Positions 35,027 through 45,000 are shown, numbered from the stretch's first letter. The stretch is 64,000 nt of DNA from Flavobacterium collinsii (GCF_902804485.1 NZ_CADCST010000107.1:35379-99378); one strand, 5' to 3'. The notes: a model not told the origin generated them from the sequence alone. Numbers and translations: made by a program.

Positions 35027-35176
35027 TTTGCATTAGGAGGTTTCGATTACAAAAAATAAGAGAAGATATATTCTTAAATAAATATTATATAAGTAAAAAC
35101 TTTCTTATAATATTTATTTAGTAAATAAATACATAAAAAAAGAAAAATTGTACCAATTATTATTTGTAAAACGGTT

Positions 35177-35184
35177 TAATTTTG
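35177..35184 (+). promoter_or_regulatory. -7 box of the budA gene
   Basis: TAATTTTG, 23 bases before the ATG at 35208 of the signal peptide. This supports 35208 as the ancestral start rather than the internal ATG at 35303. Confidence 0.5.
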
Positions 35185-35207
35185 TTGAATAATTAAATGG
35201 ATTTTTT

Positions 35208-35312
35208 ATGGATAAACAATTATTAATCACGGCATTTTTGGCACTGTTTTTCATTTCAGGCCAAGCAAGCATTTTCAAGATAAAGTTTTTCATTATTCGA
35301 CAATGGACGCTA
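35208..35312 (+). other. Signal peptide of budA, out of frame with the enzyme
   Basis: Starting at ATG 35208 the frame gives MDKQLLITAFLALFFISGQA, a classical signal peptide, then leaves the enzyme's frame and stops at 35310-35312. The enzyme frame reads KHFQDKVFHYSTMDAMRN across the same bases. Restoring one A in GCAAGC near 35263-35270 would join them as SGQA-KHFQDKVFHYST. Confidence 0.7.
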
Positions 35313-35977
35313 TGAGAAATAGTGTTTATAAGGGTGATTTTACGATAAAAAGATTAAAAGAAAATGAAAATTTTGGTCTTGGTACTTTTAACGATCTGGA
35401 CGGAGAACTTATCCTCTTAGACGGGAAGGTATATAGAGTTGCTGCAGATGGAATTGTTCCCGAAGCGTCATCAGATAGACGGATACCTTTCTGTTCTTCT
35501 GCCTTCTTTAGAAAGGGTAAAACTATTGAAGTAGAGGGGGAGAAAGCAGTAAATAATCTTCAATTCAGTATTTTACAGTTTTTACCATCTTCTAATCGAT
35601 TTTATGCTATTAAAATTAAAGCTTCTTTTTATGATTTAACTTTGGGAGGCGTGGAAAAAGTGCTCTGCCAAAATCCTGCGGATATTGCTGTCTTAATGAA
35701 AGAAAGACCTATTTATAAAAAGCATAATATTAAAGGAACGATTATCGGTTTTTATAGTCCACCTTATTTGGGAGGAACTGGTCTATCACCGTTTCATTTC
35801 CATTTTTTTTCAGATGATAAAAAAAACGGCAGTCATTTGTTAGATGGCAATTTTTCAAGTGTAAAGATCAGTATAGAGCTGGATGAGAAAAAGGCATGCG
35901 AAATAGTGCTACCTAACAGCAGTAACTTAGGTTATCAGCGCAAATGGAAGTCGTCGGAATCCAAATCACAATACTAA
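35303..35977 (+). CDS. budA: Alpha-acetolactate decarboxylase (5' end frameshifted)
   Basis: Converts acetolactate to acetoin. 224 residues from the ATG at 35303 (MDAMRNSVYKGDFTI). Family landmarks include GDFTIKRLKENENFGLGTFN, LDGELILLDGKVYRV, FYAIKIKASF, GTIIGFYSPPYLGGTGLSPF and HFHFFSDD; the metal-binding His residues in FHFHFF are present, as is the conserved HLLDG region. The signal peptide encoded just upstream is in a different frame by one base. So either the gene is inactivated in secretion, or this is a sequencing error, or the enzyme is now made without a signal. No acetolactate synthase is nearby. Confidence 0.88.
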   Translation: MDAMRNSVYKGDFTIKRLKENENFGLGTFNDLDGELILLDGKVYRVAADGIVPEASSDRRIPFCSSAFFRKGKTIEVEGEKAVNNLQFSILQFLPSSNRFYAIKIKASFYDLTLGGVEKVLCQNPADIAVLMKERPIYKKHNIKGTIIGFYSPPYLGGTGLSPFHFHFFSDDKKNGSHLLDGNFSSVKISIELDEKKACEIVLPNSSNLGYQRKWKSSESKSQY

Positions 35978-36246
35978 TTTAAATCACGAAAAACTCTTTC
36001 AGGTTGAATATAAAGTTGGCTTATAATCTTGTAGCCCTTTTACAAGGTTGTAATGGACAAACTATGTCTTTTTTTTAGCCAAATAATTGTTTAATATTCA
36101 ATGAACTCCAATATTAGAATGCTTTTCTAAATATCTATTTGTTTGGAAATTTGAAGTGTTTTTTTTGCAGGCGGATAGTGGTGGGAACGTTAATACTTAA
36201 CCTGTTGTATCAATAATAATTAACTTAATTTTTAAACAAAAAACTT

Positions 36247-37269
36247 ATGAGAAGAAAAAAACAAATTTCGAAAAACTCTGTATTGCTAGCGGGATTATCA
36301 TTAACTCTTTTAGCATGTACTGATGATAATTCTAAAAAACAAAAAGTAGATGTTTTGCCTGCAGCATTGCTTGAGAATTATTCTTTTACCTCACAGGCAT
36401 TTTATCCTGAAGGTATTGATTTTGATAAGAAAAACAACCGTTTTATAATCAGTTCTTTTAATAAAGGAGTGGTTTATTCCTTAAGTCCTGATGGCAAAAC
36501 GTTTGCGCCATTTATAACGGATGATAATCTGATTGCAGCATTAGGAGTGTATACTGATGAAACTAATGATCGAATCATAGTCGCCAGCGGTGATGCCGGA
36601 GCCTCGGAAAAAAGCGGTGCTAATGGTAGTACAGCAGGACAGAAAGCGTATGTAGGGTTTTACAATGCTAAAGCAGGAACACTAATAAAAGGTGTAGACC
36701 TTAAACCACTCGTTCTTGCAGGAGGTGTATTCCCTAATGATATCACAATAGATGAAAATGGTAATGTGTATGTTACAGATTCCTTTTCACCTGTTATTTA
36801 CAAAATAGATAAAAATTACAATGTGGCAATTTTCGTTAATAATAACAGTTTTGCGGCTCCGGCAGGCTCATTTGGGCTTAATGGAATAGTTTATAAAAAT
36901 GGATATTTGATTGTAGCACAGAGTAGTGCAGGTAAGCTTTTTAAAATTAAACTGTCTGATCAAAGTGTTTCAGAGATAGCAGGTTTAGAGAATGTTTTTA
37001 AAGCACCCGACGGCTTAGAATGGAGTGGTGATAATTTAACGGTAATAGAAAACGGTCTTGGAGAAGGAAAGGCATATTTACTTTCGGGTAAAAGCGACTG
37101 GACTTCAGCTTCAAAGATAAAAGAAGTTGTTCTTGGTAAAAAAGAGTTTCCAACGACTGCTTACGCTGCGGATAATGGGGTTGTTTATGTGCTTCAGTCT
37201 TATCTCGGAAAACTATTAGGCGGGGATAAAACACAAACAGAATATCAGATTAAAGGACTTAAATTTTAA
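36247..37269 (+). CDS. SMP-30/gluconolactonase-like beta-propeller lipoprotein
   Basis: 340 residues. Lipoprotein signal with LTLLACTDDN (lipobox LLAC, Cys 24). The rest is a beta-propeller of the SMP-30/NHL type: YPEGIDFDKKNNRFIISSFN, PNDITIDENGNVYVTDSFSP, NGIVYKNGYLIVAQSS, APDGLEWSGDNLTVIENG. The N and D residues at propeller-centre positions that bind metal in SMP-30 family enzymes have counterparts (PEGIDFD, PNDITID, LNGIV, PDGLEW). Presumably periplasmic or outer-membrane; substrate unknown. Transcribed alone, convergent with amt. Confidence 0.82.
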   Translation: MRRKKQISKNSVLLAGLSLTLLACTDDNSKKQKVDVLPAALLENYSFTSQAFYPEGIDFDKKNNRFIISSFNKGVVYSLSPDGKTFAPFITDDNLIAALGVYTDETNDRIIVASGDAGASEKSGANGSTAGQKAYVGFYNAKAGTLIKGVDLKPLVLAGGVFPNDITIDENGNVYVTDSFSPVIYKIDKNYNVAIFVNNNSFAAPAGSFGLNGIVYKNGYLIVAQSSAGKLFKIKLSDQSVSEIAGLENVFKAPDGLEWSGDNLTVIENGLGEGKAYLLSGKSDWTSASKIKEVVLGKKEFPTTAYAADNGVVYVLQSYLGKLLGGDKTQTEYQIKGLKF

Positions 37270-37344
37270 GAGCTATAAAATCAGGAGTGATATGATATTC
37301 AAATAATAACTATTGTAAAGATTATATTCTAGCGATATAAGTGT

Positions 37345-37384
37345 AAAAAAGCTGTCGGAAATTTTTTCCAGACAGCCTTTTTAT
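37345..37384. terminator. Bidirectional terminator
   Basis: GCTGTCGGAAA...TTCCAGACAGC with A-tract before and T-tract after, between the convergent lipoprotein and amt genes. Nearly the same hairpin as at 34990-35026. Confidence 0.8.
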
Positions 37385-37408
37385 TAAATAAAATGGGGTA
37401 ATTATGAT

Positions 37409-38725
37409 TTATAGAAATTCCCCGTGTTGAGAAATATCTAATCCTAATTCTTCTTTTTCTTCGGTAACTCTCAGTGGGGTAATTTTGTTTACGACAAAGA
37501 ATAAAATATAAGAACCTACAAAAGCAAAGATAGAAACGATTACTAAAGCTGTTAGTTGATTGATGAATAATGTTGGTGTTCCAAAAATCAGACCCTGATT
37601 GTCTCCAACGGCCGGGTTGATTGCTTTAGAAGCGAAAACACCTGTTAACAGCATTCCGACCATACCGCCAACACCATGACAGGCGAAAACGTCTAAAGCA
37701 TCATCGATTTTTCCTTTAGGGAATTTACTTACTACAAGGTTACTTACTATAGCAGAGAATGCTCCGATGAAAATAGCGTGAGAGATGCTTACGAAACCTG
37801 CGGCAGGGGTAATGGCAACCAAACCAACAACTGCACCAATACAGGCACCAAGAGCGGATAATTTGTGTCCTAGAATTTTATCAAGGAAAACCCATGCCAT
37901 GGCAGCAGCTGCGGCAGCTACCGTTGTCGTTCCCAAGGCTTGAACAGCAAGTCCGTTAGCTCCTAATGCAGAACCTGCATTGAAACCAAACCACCCAAAC
38001 CATAGTAAGCCTGTTCCTAATAAAACATAAGTAATTCTGGCAGGATTTACTTTTTGAAGTTTTCTTTTTCCTAAGAATATGGCTCCAGCCAAGGCAGCCC
38101 ATCCGGCGCTCATGTGAACTACAGTTCCTCCGGCGAAGTCTAATACTCCCATTTTAAAGAATACTCCGTCAGGATGCCAAGTCATATGTGCTAGAGGAGA
38201 GTATATGAAGATAATGAATAAAACCATGAATAATAAATACGCCCAAAAACGTACGCGTTCTGCAAATGCACCAGTAATTAATGCAGGTGTAATAATGGCG
38301 AATTTTGCCTGAAATAATGCGAATAACATAAACGGTATTGTTGGTGCAAGGCTCCAGGCAGTGGAAGTACCTACACCCTGAAAGAATAGATTTGAAGTTG
38401 GATCACCAATGATTCCGCCAATGGTAGGTCCAAATGCTAATCCGAAAGCCACAATAACCCATAATATAGTAACAATTACCATTGCCATAAAACTTTGCAG
38501 CATAGTACTAATAACGTTTTTCTTACCTACCATTCCTCCGTAGAAAAACCCTAATCCCGGTGTCATAAGCAAAACAAAAGCAGTTGCTACGATCATCCAG
38601 GCTGTATCTCCTGTATCAAACTTTACAGTTTCTACCGGAATTGGGTTGTCGGTTAGGATGAAGTTAGACAAAAAGGTTAGTACCAAAATCGTGATAAGAA
38701 TCACACTTAAAATAATTTTTCGCAT
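37409..38725 (-). CDS. amt: Ammonium transporter Amt
   Basis: 438-residue inner-membrane ammonium channel. An N-terminal hydrophobic segment (signal or helix 0) precedes DTAWMIVATAFVLLMTPGLG FFYGG. Family signatures visible are the Phe gates, HMSAGWAALAGAIFLGKRK with the first pore His, WFGWFGFNAGSALGANG, and DDALDVFACHGVGGMVGMLL with the second pore His. No glnK (P-II) gene sits next to it, although amt-glnK linkage is usual; the upstream 337 bases contain no gene. The preferred start is the ATG at 38725. Confidence 0.95.
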   Translation of the reverse strand: MRKIILSVILITILVLTFLSNFILTDNPIPVETVKFDTGDTAWMIVATAFVLLMTPGLGFFYGGMVGKKNVISTMLQSFMAMVIVTILWVIVAFGLAFGPTIGGIIGDPTSNLFFQGVGTSTAWSLAPTIPFMLFALFQAKFAIITPALITGAFAERVRFWAYLLFMVLFIIFIYSPLAHMTWHPDGVFFKMGVLDFAGGTVVHMSAGWAALAGAIFLGKRKLQKVNPARITYVLLGTGLLWFGWFGFNAGSALGANGLAVQALGTTTVAAAAAAMAWVFLDKILGHKLSALGACIGAVVGLVAITPAAGFVSISHAIFIGAFSAIVSNLVVSKFPKGKIDDALDVFACHGVGGMVGMLLTGVFASKAINPAVGDNQGLIFGTPTLFINQLTALVIVSIFAFVGSYILFFVVNKITPLRVTEEKEELGLDISQHGEFL

Positions 38726-39007
38726 AGTTTTTAGTTTTAAATTTTTTATAAAAATATAAAATCAATCAAGACCCCTGTAAAAAATAGGGTCAAGTGCTTT
38801 ATTTTTATTAATTTTTAAAATTATACCTATGTATTTTATGTGTATCTGTATAAAATAATCAAAAATTTACAATTTGGTAATGCGGAATTTCAATTGTGAG
38901 ATATTTGGCTGGCTGTGGAGAGGAGAAAGAAGGGCAGAATTCCTGTTTTAAGAATGTTTTGATCTAAAAAAAATGGTAATTCATTGAAACGTTTTGAATT
39001 ATAAATA

Positions 39008-39047
39008 AAAAAGGCATCAGATGAATTTTCAAATGATGCCTTTTGTT
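39008..39047. terminator. Terminator of the amidohydrolase operon
   Basis: AAGGCATCA ... TGATGCCTT flanked by A- and T-tracts. It ends the two-gene amidohydrolase unit; the remaining bases up to amt (38726-39007) show nothing recognisable. Confidence 0.75.
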
Positions 39048-39062
39048 TTAAAAAACTATTGC

Positions 39063-40370
39063 TTATTTCTGATTGAATTTTGCTTTGAATTTATCATTCA
39101 GCTTCGTCTGGAAAGTTTCTAAATTAATTTTTCTTCCCTGAATGAAGGCAGTTGTTAATTTATTGGTTCTCATATCCAGTGCATCACCTTCAGAGATAAA
39201 TAAAGTTGCATCTTTACCAGTTTCCAATGTACCACAAGTGTCATCAATACCTAATAACTTGGCAGTATTTGAAGTGATAAGTTGTAATGCTTTTTCTTTA
39301 TCTAAACCAAATGCAGCACAAGTTCCTGCTAAGAATGGCAGGTTACGTACACTCATACGTTCGTGATCACCACTGTTTTCAAGTCCTACGACAATACCTT
39401 TATCGGTAAGTATTTTTGCCATTTTGTAAGGAAGATTTACGTCTTCGTCATCACTAGAAGGCATGTCGTGAACGCGTCTTAAGAATACACCAACATTGTA
39501 TTTTTGCAATACATCGGCTGCTTTATAAGCTTCAAATCCACCTACGATAACTATTTTCCTGATCTGATTGTTAACTGCTAACTGAATTGCATCAACGATT
39601 TGTTTTTCTTCATCTGCGTGTACGTAAAGCGTCTGAGTTCCGTCAAAAAGCCCTTTTGTAGCTTCAAAAATGATGTTTCTCTCTTTTGAAGCAGCCTGAT
39701 TGTAAGCTTTTGCATTGCCCCAAAAAGCAGCAATTTCTTCAACCTGTTTTGGATAATCTTTGTTGGCTTCAATAATCCCAGGCTCAAACCATGATCCTGA
39801 TCTTCTAAAATTAGAAGGAAAGTCAAGATGAATTCCGTCATTCTCTTTTATAATAGCATCTTTCCAGCTCCAGGCATCTAACTGTACAACGGAAGATGTT
39901 CCTGAAATTCGGCCTCCACGAGGTGTTATCTGAGCGATTAGAATACCGTTTGGACGAACAGTTTCTACTACTTTTGATTCAGAGTTGTAAGCAATGATAC
40001 TTCTTACATTTGGATTAAAAGTTCCAATTTCTTCCTGATCGTCTGATGATTTTACAGCGTCAATTTCTACCAAACCTAATGTTGTATTAGCAACTATAAA
40101 TCCCGGGTAAATGTGTTTTCCGCTGGCGTCAATAGTGGTGTCGTATGCATCGGCGGCAAGTCTTACGGTTGTTGCATCGGCCACCAGGGTTATTTTTCCG
40201 TCTTTAAATCCAACGGCACTATTTTGAATCACACTACCATTACCTAAATGGGCAGTGGCATTTAATATCAAAACCGATTTGGTTTGTTGGGGTGCCGGTA
40301 TTTGCTGCGCTTTTATTTGTAATGAGGCGCAAAAGGCCAGCAAAGTGATATATATGTTTTTATTGATCAT
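39063..40370 (-). CDS. Amidohydrolase family protein, metal ligands missing
   Basis: 435 residues with a signal peptide (MINKNIYITLLAFCASLQIKAQ). The amidohydrolase scaffold is clear: VLILNATAHLGNGSVIQNSAV, DGKITLVADATTVRL, DTTIDASGKHIYPGF and the tail TSNTAKLLGIDDTCGTLETGKDATLFI. But the place where the family has FID-HxH reads FIVANTTLG, with no metal-binding pair, and the usual late Asp segment reads GLENSGDHERMSV. It is probably not a catalytic hydrolase. It is 40 bases downstream of the 998-residue amidohydrolase and may form a complex with it. Confidence 0.85.
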   Translation of the reverse strand: MINKNIYITLLAFCASLQIKAQQIPAPQQTKSVLILNATAHLGNGSVIQNSAVGFKDGKITLVADATTVRLAADAYDTTIDASGKHIYPGFIVANTTLGLVEIDAVKSSDDQEEIGTFNPNVRSIIAYNSESKVVETVRPNGILIAQITPRGGRISGTSSVVQLDAWSWKDAIIKENDGIHLDFPSNFRRSGSWFEPGIIEANKDYPKQVEEIAAFWGNAKAYNQAASKERNIIFEATKGLFDGTQTLYVHADEEKQIVDAIQLAVNNQIRKIVIVGGFEAYKAADVLQKYNVGVFLRRVHDMPSSDDEDVNLPYKMAKILTDKGIVVGLENSGDHERMSVRNLPFLAGTCAAFGLDKEKALQLITSNTAKLLGIDDTCGTLETGKDATLFISEGDALDMRTNKLTTAFIQGRKINLETFQTKLNDKFKAKFNQK

Positions 40371-40410
40371 GTTATCTGTTTTTATCTTTATGAATTTTAT
40401 AAAGCCGTTA

Positions 40411-43407
40411 TTATTGTTCTAAAGTATCACAGTGATATTCTTTCTTCTCTTTTTTGGTTGGCTGTTGCGTGCTCATACCTTTGTTTTTTTCCTGCAACAT
40501 TTGTCCAATAAGTAAACTTCTTTCTTTTGAAATAGCCAATTGTTTTTCGGCATCCTTTTCAATATCAAAATATACTACACCCTCAATCATTGTTTTTTCG
40601 ACTTTAGCATAGATAGACAGTGGGTTTTCGCTCCACAATACAACATCTGCATCTTTACCAACTTTTACGCTTCCTACTTTATCGTCGATATGTAGTAATT
40701 TAGCTGGGTTGAGTGTTACAAATTTCCAGGCTTCTTCTTCAGAAATGTTTCCGTATTTCACTGCTTTCGCAGCTTCCTGATTCAATCTTCTTGACATTTC
40801 GGCATCATCTGAATTGTAAGCAACAACCAATCCTTCATTGTGCATAATTGGTCCGTTGAACGGAATTGCATCGTTTACTTCAAATTTATAAGCCCACCAG
40901 TCAGAGAATGTAGAAGCACCAACACCGTGTTGTTTCATTTTATCAGCAACTTTGTAACCTTCAAGGATGTGCGTAAAAGTGTTTACTTTGAAATTGAATT
41001 TCTCTGTAACATTCATCAACATTAAGATCTCAGATTCTACATAAGAGTGGCAAGTAATAAAACGTTCCTTGTTAAGGATCTCAGCTATCGTTTGCATTTC
41101 TAGATCAACTCTTGGTGCTTTTCCTTTTTTAGAACCGGCGTTGAATTTTTTCCAGCTTTCATCGTATTCTTTTGCACGTTGAAAATAGTCTGTAAAAACC
41201 TGTTCAACTCCCATTCTGGTTTGTGGGAAACGAGTAGGGTTATCAATTCCCCAATTGGCTTGTTTTACATTTTCTCCTAAAGCAAATTTGATAAACTTTG
41301 GTTGGTTTTTGTATAACATTTCGTCTGGAGAAGATCCCCATTTCCATTTTACAATTGCAGAACGCCCACCGATTGGGTTTGCAGATCCGTGTAATAATTG
41401 TGAAATGGTTACACCTCCGGCTAAGTCTCTGTAGATATTAATGTCTTCAGAGTTTACAACATCCTGAATGGTAACTTCGGCAGTAGAGTTATGCCCCATT
41501 TCGTTTACACCTTTTGAAATCGCGATGTGTGAATGTTCGTCGATAATTCCACTGGTGATGTGTTTTCCTTTTGCATCAATAACTGTAGCTGAAGCATCTG
41601 AAAGGTTTTTACCTACAGCAGCAATTTTTCCGTTTTTAATTAAAACGTCAGTTTCTGTTAGGATACCTTCTTTTTCGTTTGTCCAAACTGTAGCATTTTT
41701 GAATAATAAAGTTTGAGCAGTTAATTTTTTTGAGTCACCAAAAGCAATATTTGGGTAAGTTGTCGGGATAATCGGATTTAGTTTTTCAACTTTAGTAGAA
41801 TCTTTAACTACTACAAACGGGCTTGTTTTTGTAGCAGTCCAAAACAATTCAGTACCATTCGCTAAAACTGCTTTTCCGGATAAGTTTTCAGGTTTTTCGA
41901 TTAATCCGGTTAAACGTGTAAAGTTAGATTTGATTGAATCTGCAGGTTTAATTAAAAGGGTGATCCAGTTTTTAGAAACGGCAAAAGTGCTGCTTATTTT
42001 TTTGGTATCTGCAGTTGTAATTTCAGATTTTGGAGCATCAACTGTTCCTTCAATTTTCCATTTATAGGTATCTTTTCCAACAGTTAAGTCGTAGTTACCG
42101 CGAATATCTTTTGCGTTAACATCATTAACGACATATTTGGTTCCCTGTACCCAGTTTTCATATAAAACGGTTTTTTCGTCAAAGATTTCACCTGAAGTAA
42201 TGATGAAATTAGCAAAAGCACCTGTTTTTAAACTTCCTACTTCATTGCTTTTCCCTAGTATAGCAGCAGGAACTGTGGTTAGCGCTTCTAAAGCTTTTGT
42301 TTTATCAAAACCATATTTAATAGCTTTTAATAAATTAGTTTTAAAGTCTTCGGTCTTTTTTAATTTGTCTGTGGTTAAAGCAAAAACAACTCCGTTGTCC
42401 GAAAGCACTTTTAGGTTTGTAGGTGCCTGATTCCAGAAACGCATGTCAGCCAATTCGATTTGATTGGACAAATATGGGTTAGAAACATCATACGCTTCAG
42501 GGAAGCTGATTGGAATGATATATTTTGCATTAGTAGCTTTTATTTCTTCAATTCTTTCAAACTCATTACCACTGCCTTTCAGCACATAGTTCAGCCCAAA
42601 TTCTTTAGCAATTTTGGCTGCTCTTAAGCTGTTTAGTTTGTCTTCTGTAGCAAAAATCTGAACCAGTTTTTCATTGTCTGCTAATGCTTCCAATGATAAA
42701 TCTTTAGTTTCTGAATTTCCTTTTTTGTACCAGTCTAAGTCCAGATACATCTGACGTAATAAGGCTGTCATACCCATCAAAGAACTTGGATAAGCCTGAT
42801 TGGTTAAGGCGCTTCTTGTAAAGGCAAAATGGTTGGTCACCTTATTAGCAATAATTTGTTTGCTATTTTCGGTATTGTTCAGTGCTACCAGAATTCCGGT
42901 TCCCTGAGCAACTCCGTCGGCAATATGTGTTCCAACTACTCCAAAACCTGCTTTTAGTAATTCTTCAGCTTTAGGCTGATCGTATTTAAAAGTCTCATAA
43001 GTATTTACTTCAGGGAGAATGCTTTCGTTCCAGTAGTATCCTACTTTTTTTGTATCGTATAAAGGGCTGCGATCACGTCCGCGTCCAGCAGGGCTTTTAG
43101 GTTTTTCAACCCCAAAACTGGTGTAGATATCAATAAACGAAGGATAAATTGTTTTTCCTGCAAGATCAATCGCAATGCTATTTTTAGGAATGGTGATGTT
43201 GTTTCCAACAGCAACCACTTTTCCATCTTGAATTAGTAAAGTTCCTTTTTCGATTTTTTGTGTTGGAGTCACATAAATCGTGGCATTGGTAAAAACAGTG
43301 TAATTGTTGTTCTTGTTGTGGACACTTTCATTTACAGGAAAGTAATCTTGAGCGTACGTTTTTGTTAAAAAAACACTCAAAAACAGTAGTAGTAGTTTTC
43401 TTTTCAT
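40411..43407 (-). CDS. Large tandem amidohydrolase, one active module
   Basis: 998 residues, periplasmic or exported (signal MKRKLLLLFLSVFLTKTYAQ). Two amidohydrolase-like halves. The N-terminal half (about 35-440) has AIDLAGKTIYPSFIDIYTSF, where the metal HxH is lost, and a full C-terminal strand set (VGSLKTGAFANFIITSG). A beta-rich linker (about 450-590) follows. The C-terminal half (about 605-965) is intact: GIIDEHSHIAI with H625/H627, FITCHSYVE, FTHILEGYK and AYNSDDAEMSR. Such proteins act on peptides or imide-like substrates in related families; the substrate is unknown. First gene of a two-gene operon. Confidence 0.88.
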   Translation of the reverse strand: MKRKLLLLFLSVFLTKTYAQDYFPVNESVHNKNNNYTVFTNATIYVTPTQKIEKGTLLIQDGKVVAVGNNITIPKNSIAIDLAGKTIYPSFIDIYTSFGVEKPKSPAGRGRDRSPLYDTKKVGYYWNESILPEVNTYETFKYDQPKAEELLKAGFGVVGTHIADGVAQGTGILVALNNTENSKQIIANKVTNHFAFTRSALTNQAYPSSLMGMTALLRQMYLDLDWYKKGNSETKDLSLEALADNEKLVQIFATEDKLNSLRAAKIAKEFGLNYVLKGSGNEFERIEEIKATNAKYIIPISFPEAYDVSNPYLSNQIELADMRFWNQAPTNLKVLSDNGVVFALTTDKLKKTEDFKTNLLKAIKYGFDKTKALEALTTVPAAILGKSNEVGSLKTGAFANFIITSGEIFDEKTVLYENWVQGTKYVVNDVNAKDIRGNYDLTVGKDTYKWKIEGTVDAPKSEITTADTKKISSTFAVSKNWITLLIKPADSIKSNFTRLTGLIEKPENLSGKAVLANGTELFWTATKTSPFVVVKDSTKVEKLNPIIPTTYPNIAFGDSKKLTAQTLLFKNATVWTNEKEGILTETDVLIKNGKIAAVGKNLSDASATVIDAKGKHITSGIIDEHSHIAISKGVNEMGHNSTAEVTIQDVVNSEDINIYRDLAGGVTISQLLHGSANPIGGRSAIVKWKWGSSPDEMLYKNQPKFIKFALGENVKQANWGIDNPTRFPQTRMGVEQVFTDYFQRAKEYDESWKKFNAGSKKGKAPRVDLEMQTIAEILNKERFITCHSYVESEILMLMNVTEKFNFKVNTFTHILEGYKVADKMKQHGVGASTFSDWWAYKFEVNDAIPFNGPIMHNEGLVVAYNSDDAEMSRRLNQEAAKAVKYGNISEEEAWKFVTLNPAKLLHIDDKVGSVKVGKDADVVLWSENPLSIYAKVEKTMIEGVVYFDIEKDAEKQLAISKERSLLIGQMLQEKNKGMSTQQPTKKEKKEYHCDTLEQ

Positions 43408-43572
43408 GGATAATTAATAAAATTTTCATTAAAAATAGGAAATATTAATATTTAAGCAAGTTTTAATTAAAATTAATTTTTTATATACCACGTTAAGTTC
43501 CAAAAACGATTTAGTAATTTTCCTGCTTTTGATGTTTTGTATTGTTTTTGAGTGCTATTTTAGTGCTGCTCT

Positions 43573-45000
43573 TTATTTTAAAATCTTCTCATAACGGCTT
43601 TTTAAGCCTTCCAGATAAGGGGCTTTGATTTCTGTTGCAATTTCTACTGCTTTTTTTAAGACTGCTATTGCTTGATCTTTTTTTCCGTTTTGTTCCAGAA
43701 GATCACCATATTTTAAAAATGCTATCGGAGATTTTGGGTGTAATTCGGTGTTGCTTTTTAAAATGGATTCTGTAATAAAAGGTTTTGTCTTAGTGTAATC
43801 ATACGATAGCGTTGCAATGTCATCTTCTGAAAATAAATCAGATTCGGTAAGTTTTTTGACAACCGCCAGGATTTGTTGATCGATGTTAGCCGAATCAGCT
43901 TCGTTAAGAGGTTTCGTTTGCTGATCGATAACAGATTGCAGTTCCGTGTACAATTTTTTTGATTCAGCTGAAATTTTGTTTCGATAGCCTTCGGCGGCTT
44001 TTGCTGCTAATTCTATTGTTTTGTTGTATGCAGAATCCTTAGTTGTTTTATATTCCGGGATTACTCCAATTCCTTCCCAATTTGTTTTGGTGATTGGATT
44101 TATCGCTGTTCCGGTTGGAATAAATATTTCTAAGAGGCTGTTCACTTCAAGAATGTCACCTGGATTGGCACCGCCACCAGTTACTTCACCAACTAAGGTT
44201 GCTCTTTTTTGAGTTTGCATATTGTAACTGAATTCTTCTGCTCCCGAAAAAGTTCTGGCACCTGTGATAATAAATAATGGAACGTCGGTTCTTTTTTTAC
44301 CACTCACTTCTATAACCTTAAATTCTTCAGTAAAGTTGCCTTTTCTAAAATATAAGGTGTTTAATAATAATGGTTGTTTAAAGAAATAACTGCACAAGTA
44401 CTGAACAGTCTTTGGACTTCCACCTCCGTTGGTTCTTAAATCGACAACTATGGCGTCTGTTTTAGATAATAATTCCATATAAGAGTCTATGGTTTGTTCG
44501 GTCTCTTCTATGAAATAGTTAAATTTAAGATATCCAATATTGCCGTCAATTATCTTAACTTCTTTAAAACCATTGGCTAATTTTCGATTGTCGGTTAAAT
44601 TATGTAGATAAACTTCGTACGAATCTTTAGTCGAATTTGCTTTGTCTTTTTCAGGAATAAATTTGGGTTTAATTCTAAGATGCTTGTCATTGTTGATAAA
44701 CCGAATTTCTTTTGTTAAGGCAACAGCAAAAGAGTCCAGTAAATCATATTTTTTGAATTTATTCTCTTTATATGCCTTTTTTAAGTGATCTCCCATCAGT
44801 TTTGCCTTTTCAGGAAAGATGTATTCTTTTTGTATAAGCGAATCTATTTTTAAAATAGTTTCTTTTTTAAATTTCTCGCTTATTTTCTTTTGCTGACCAT
44901 TTACACTTGATACAATAAGGCAAGACAGAATTAGAAAAAGAAATAGTTTGTTGCTAAAAATAAAAATCTTGTATTGAAAAGGTTTAAAGAGATACTTCAT
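43573..45000 (-). CDS. S41 family peptidase with C-terminal TPR
   Basis: 475 residues with an uncleaved or cleaved N-terminal signal (about 18-36, NKLFLFLILSCLIVSSVNGQ). An IRBP-like N-terminal part (about 40-130: KFKKETILKIDSLIQKEYIF) leads into the S41 catalytic domain (about 145-330) with DAIVVDLRTNGGGSPKTVQY, the nucleophile motif GARTFSGAEEFSYN (Ser at about 250) and GEVTGGGANPG. No PDZ domain is visible. The tail has a TPR-like unit (HPKSPIAFLKYGDLLEQNGK, AIAVLKKAVEIATEI). Likely a periplasmic or surface tail-specific protease. Confidence 0.85.
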   Translation of the reverse strand: MKYLFKPFQYKIFIFSNKLFLFLILSCLIVSSVNGQQKKISEKFKKETILKIDSLIQKEYIFPEKAKLMGDHLKKAYKENKFKKYDLLDSFAVALTKEIRFINNDKHLRIKPKFIPEKDKANSTKDSYEVYLHNLTDNRKLANGFKEVKIIDGNIGYLKFNYFIEETEQTIDSYMELLSKTDAIVVDLRTNGGGSPKTVQYLCSYFFKQPLLLNTLYFRKGNFTEEFKVIEVSGKKRTDVPLFIITGARTFSGAEEFSYNMQTQKRATLVGEVTGGGANPGDILEVNSLLEIFIPTGTAINPITKTNWEGIGVIPEYKTTKDSAYNKTIELAAKAAEGYRNKISAESKKLYTELQSVIDQQTKPLNEADSANIDQQILAVVKKLTESDLFSEDDIATLSYDYTKTKPFITESILKSNTELHPKSPIAFLKYGDLLEQNGKKDQAIAVLKKAVEIATEIKAPYLEGLKSRYEKILK

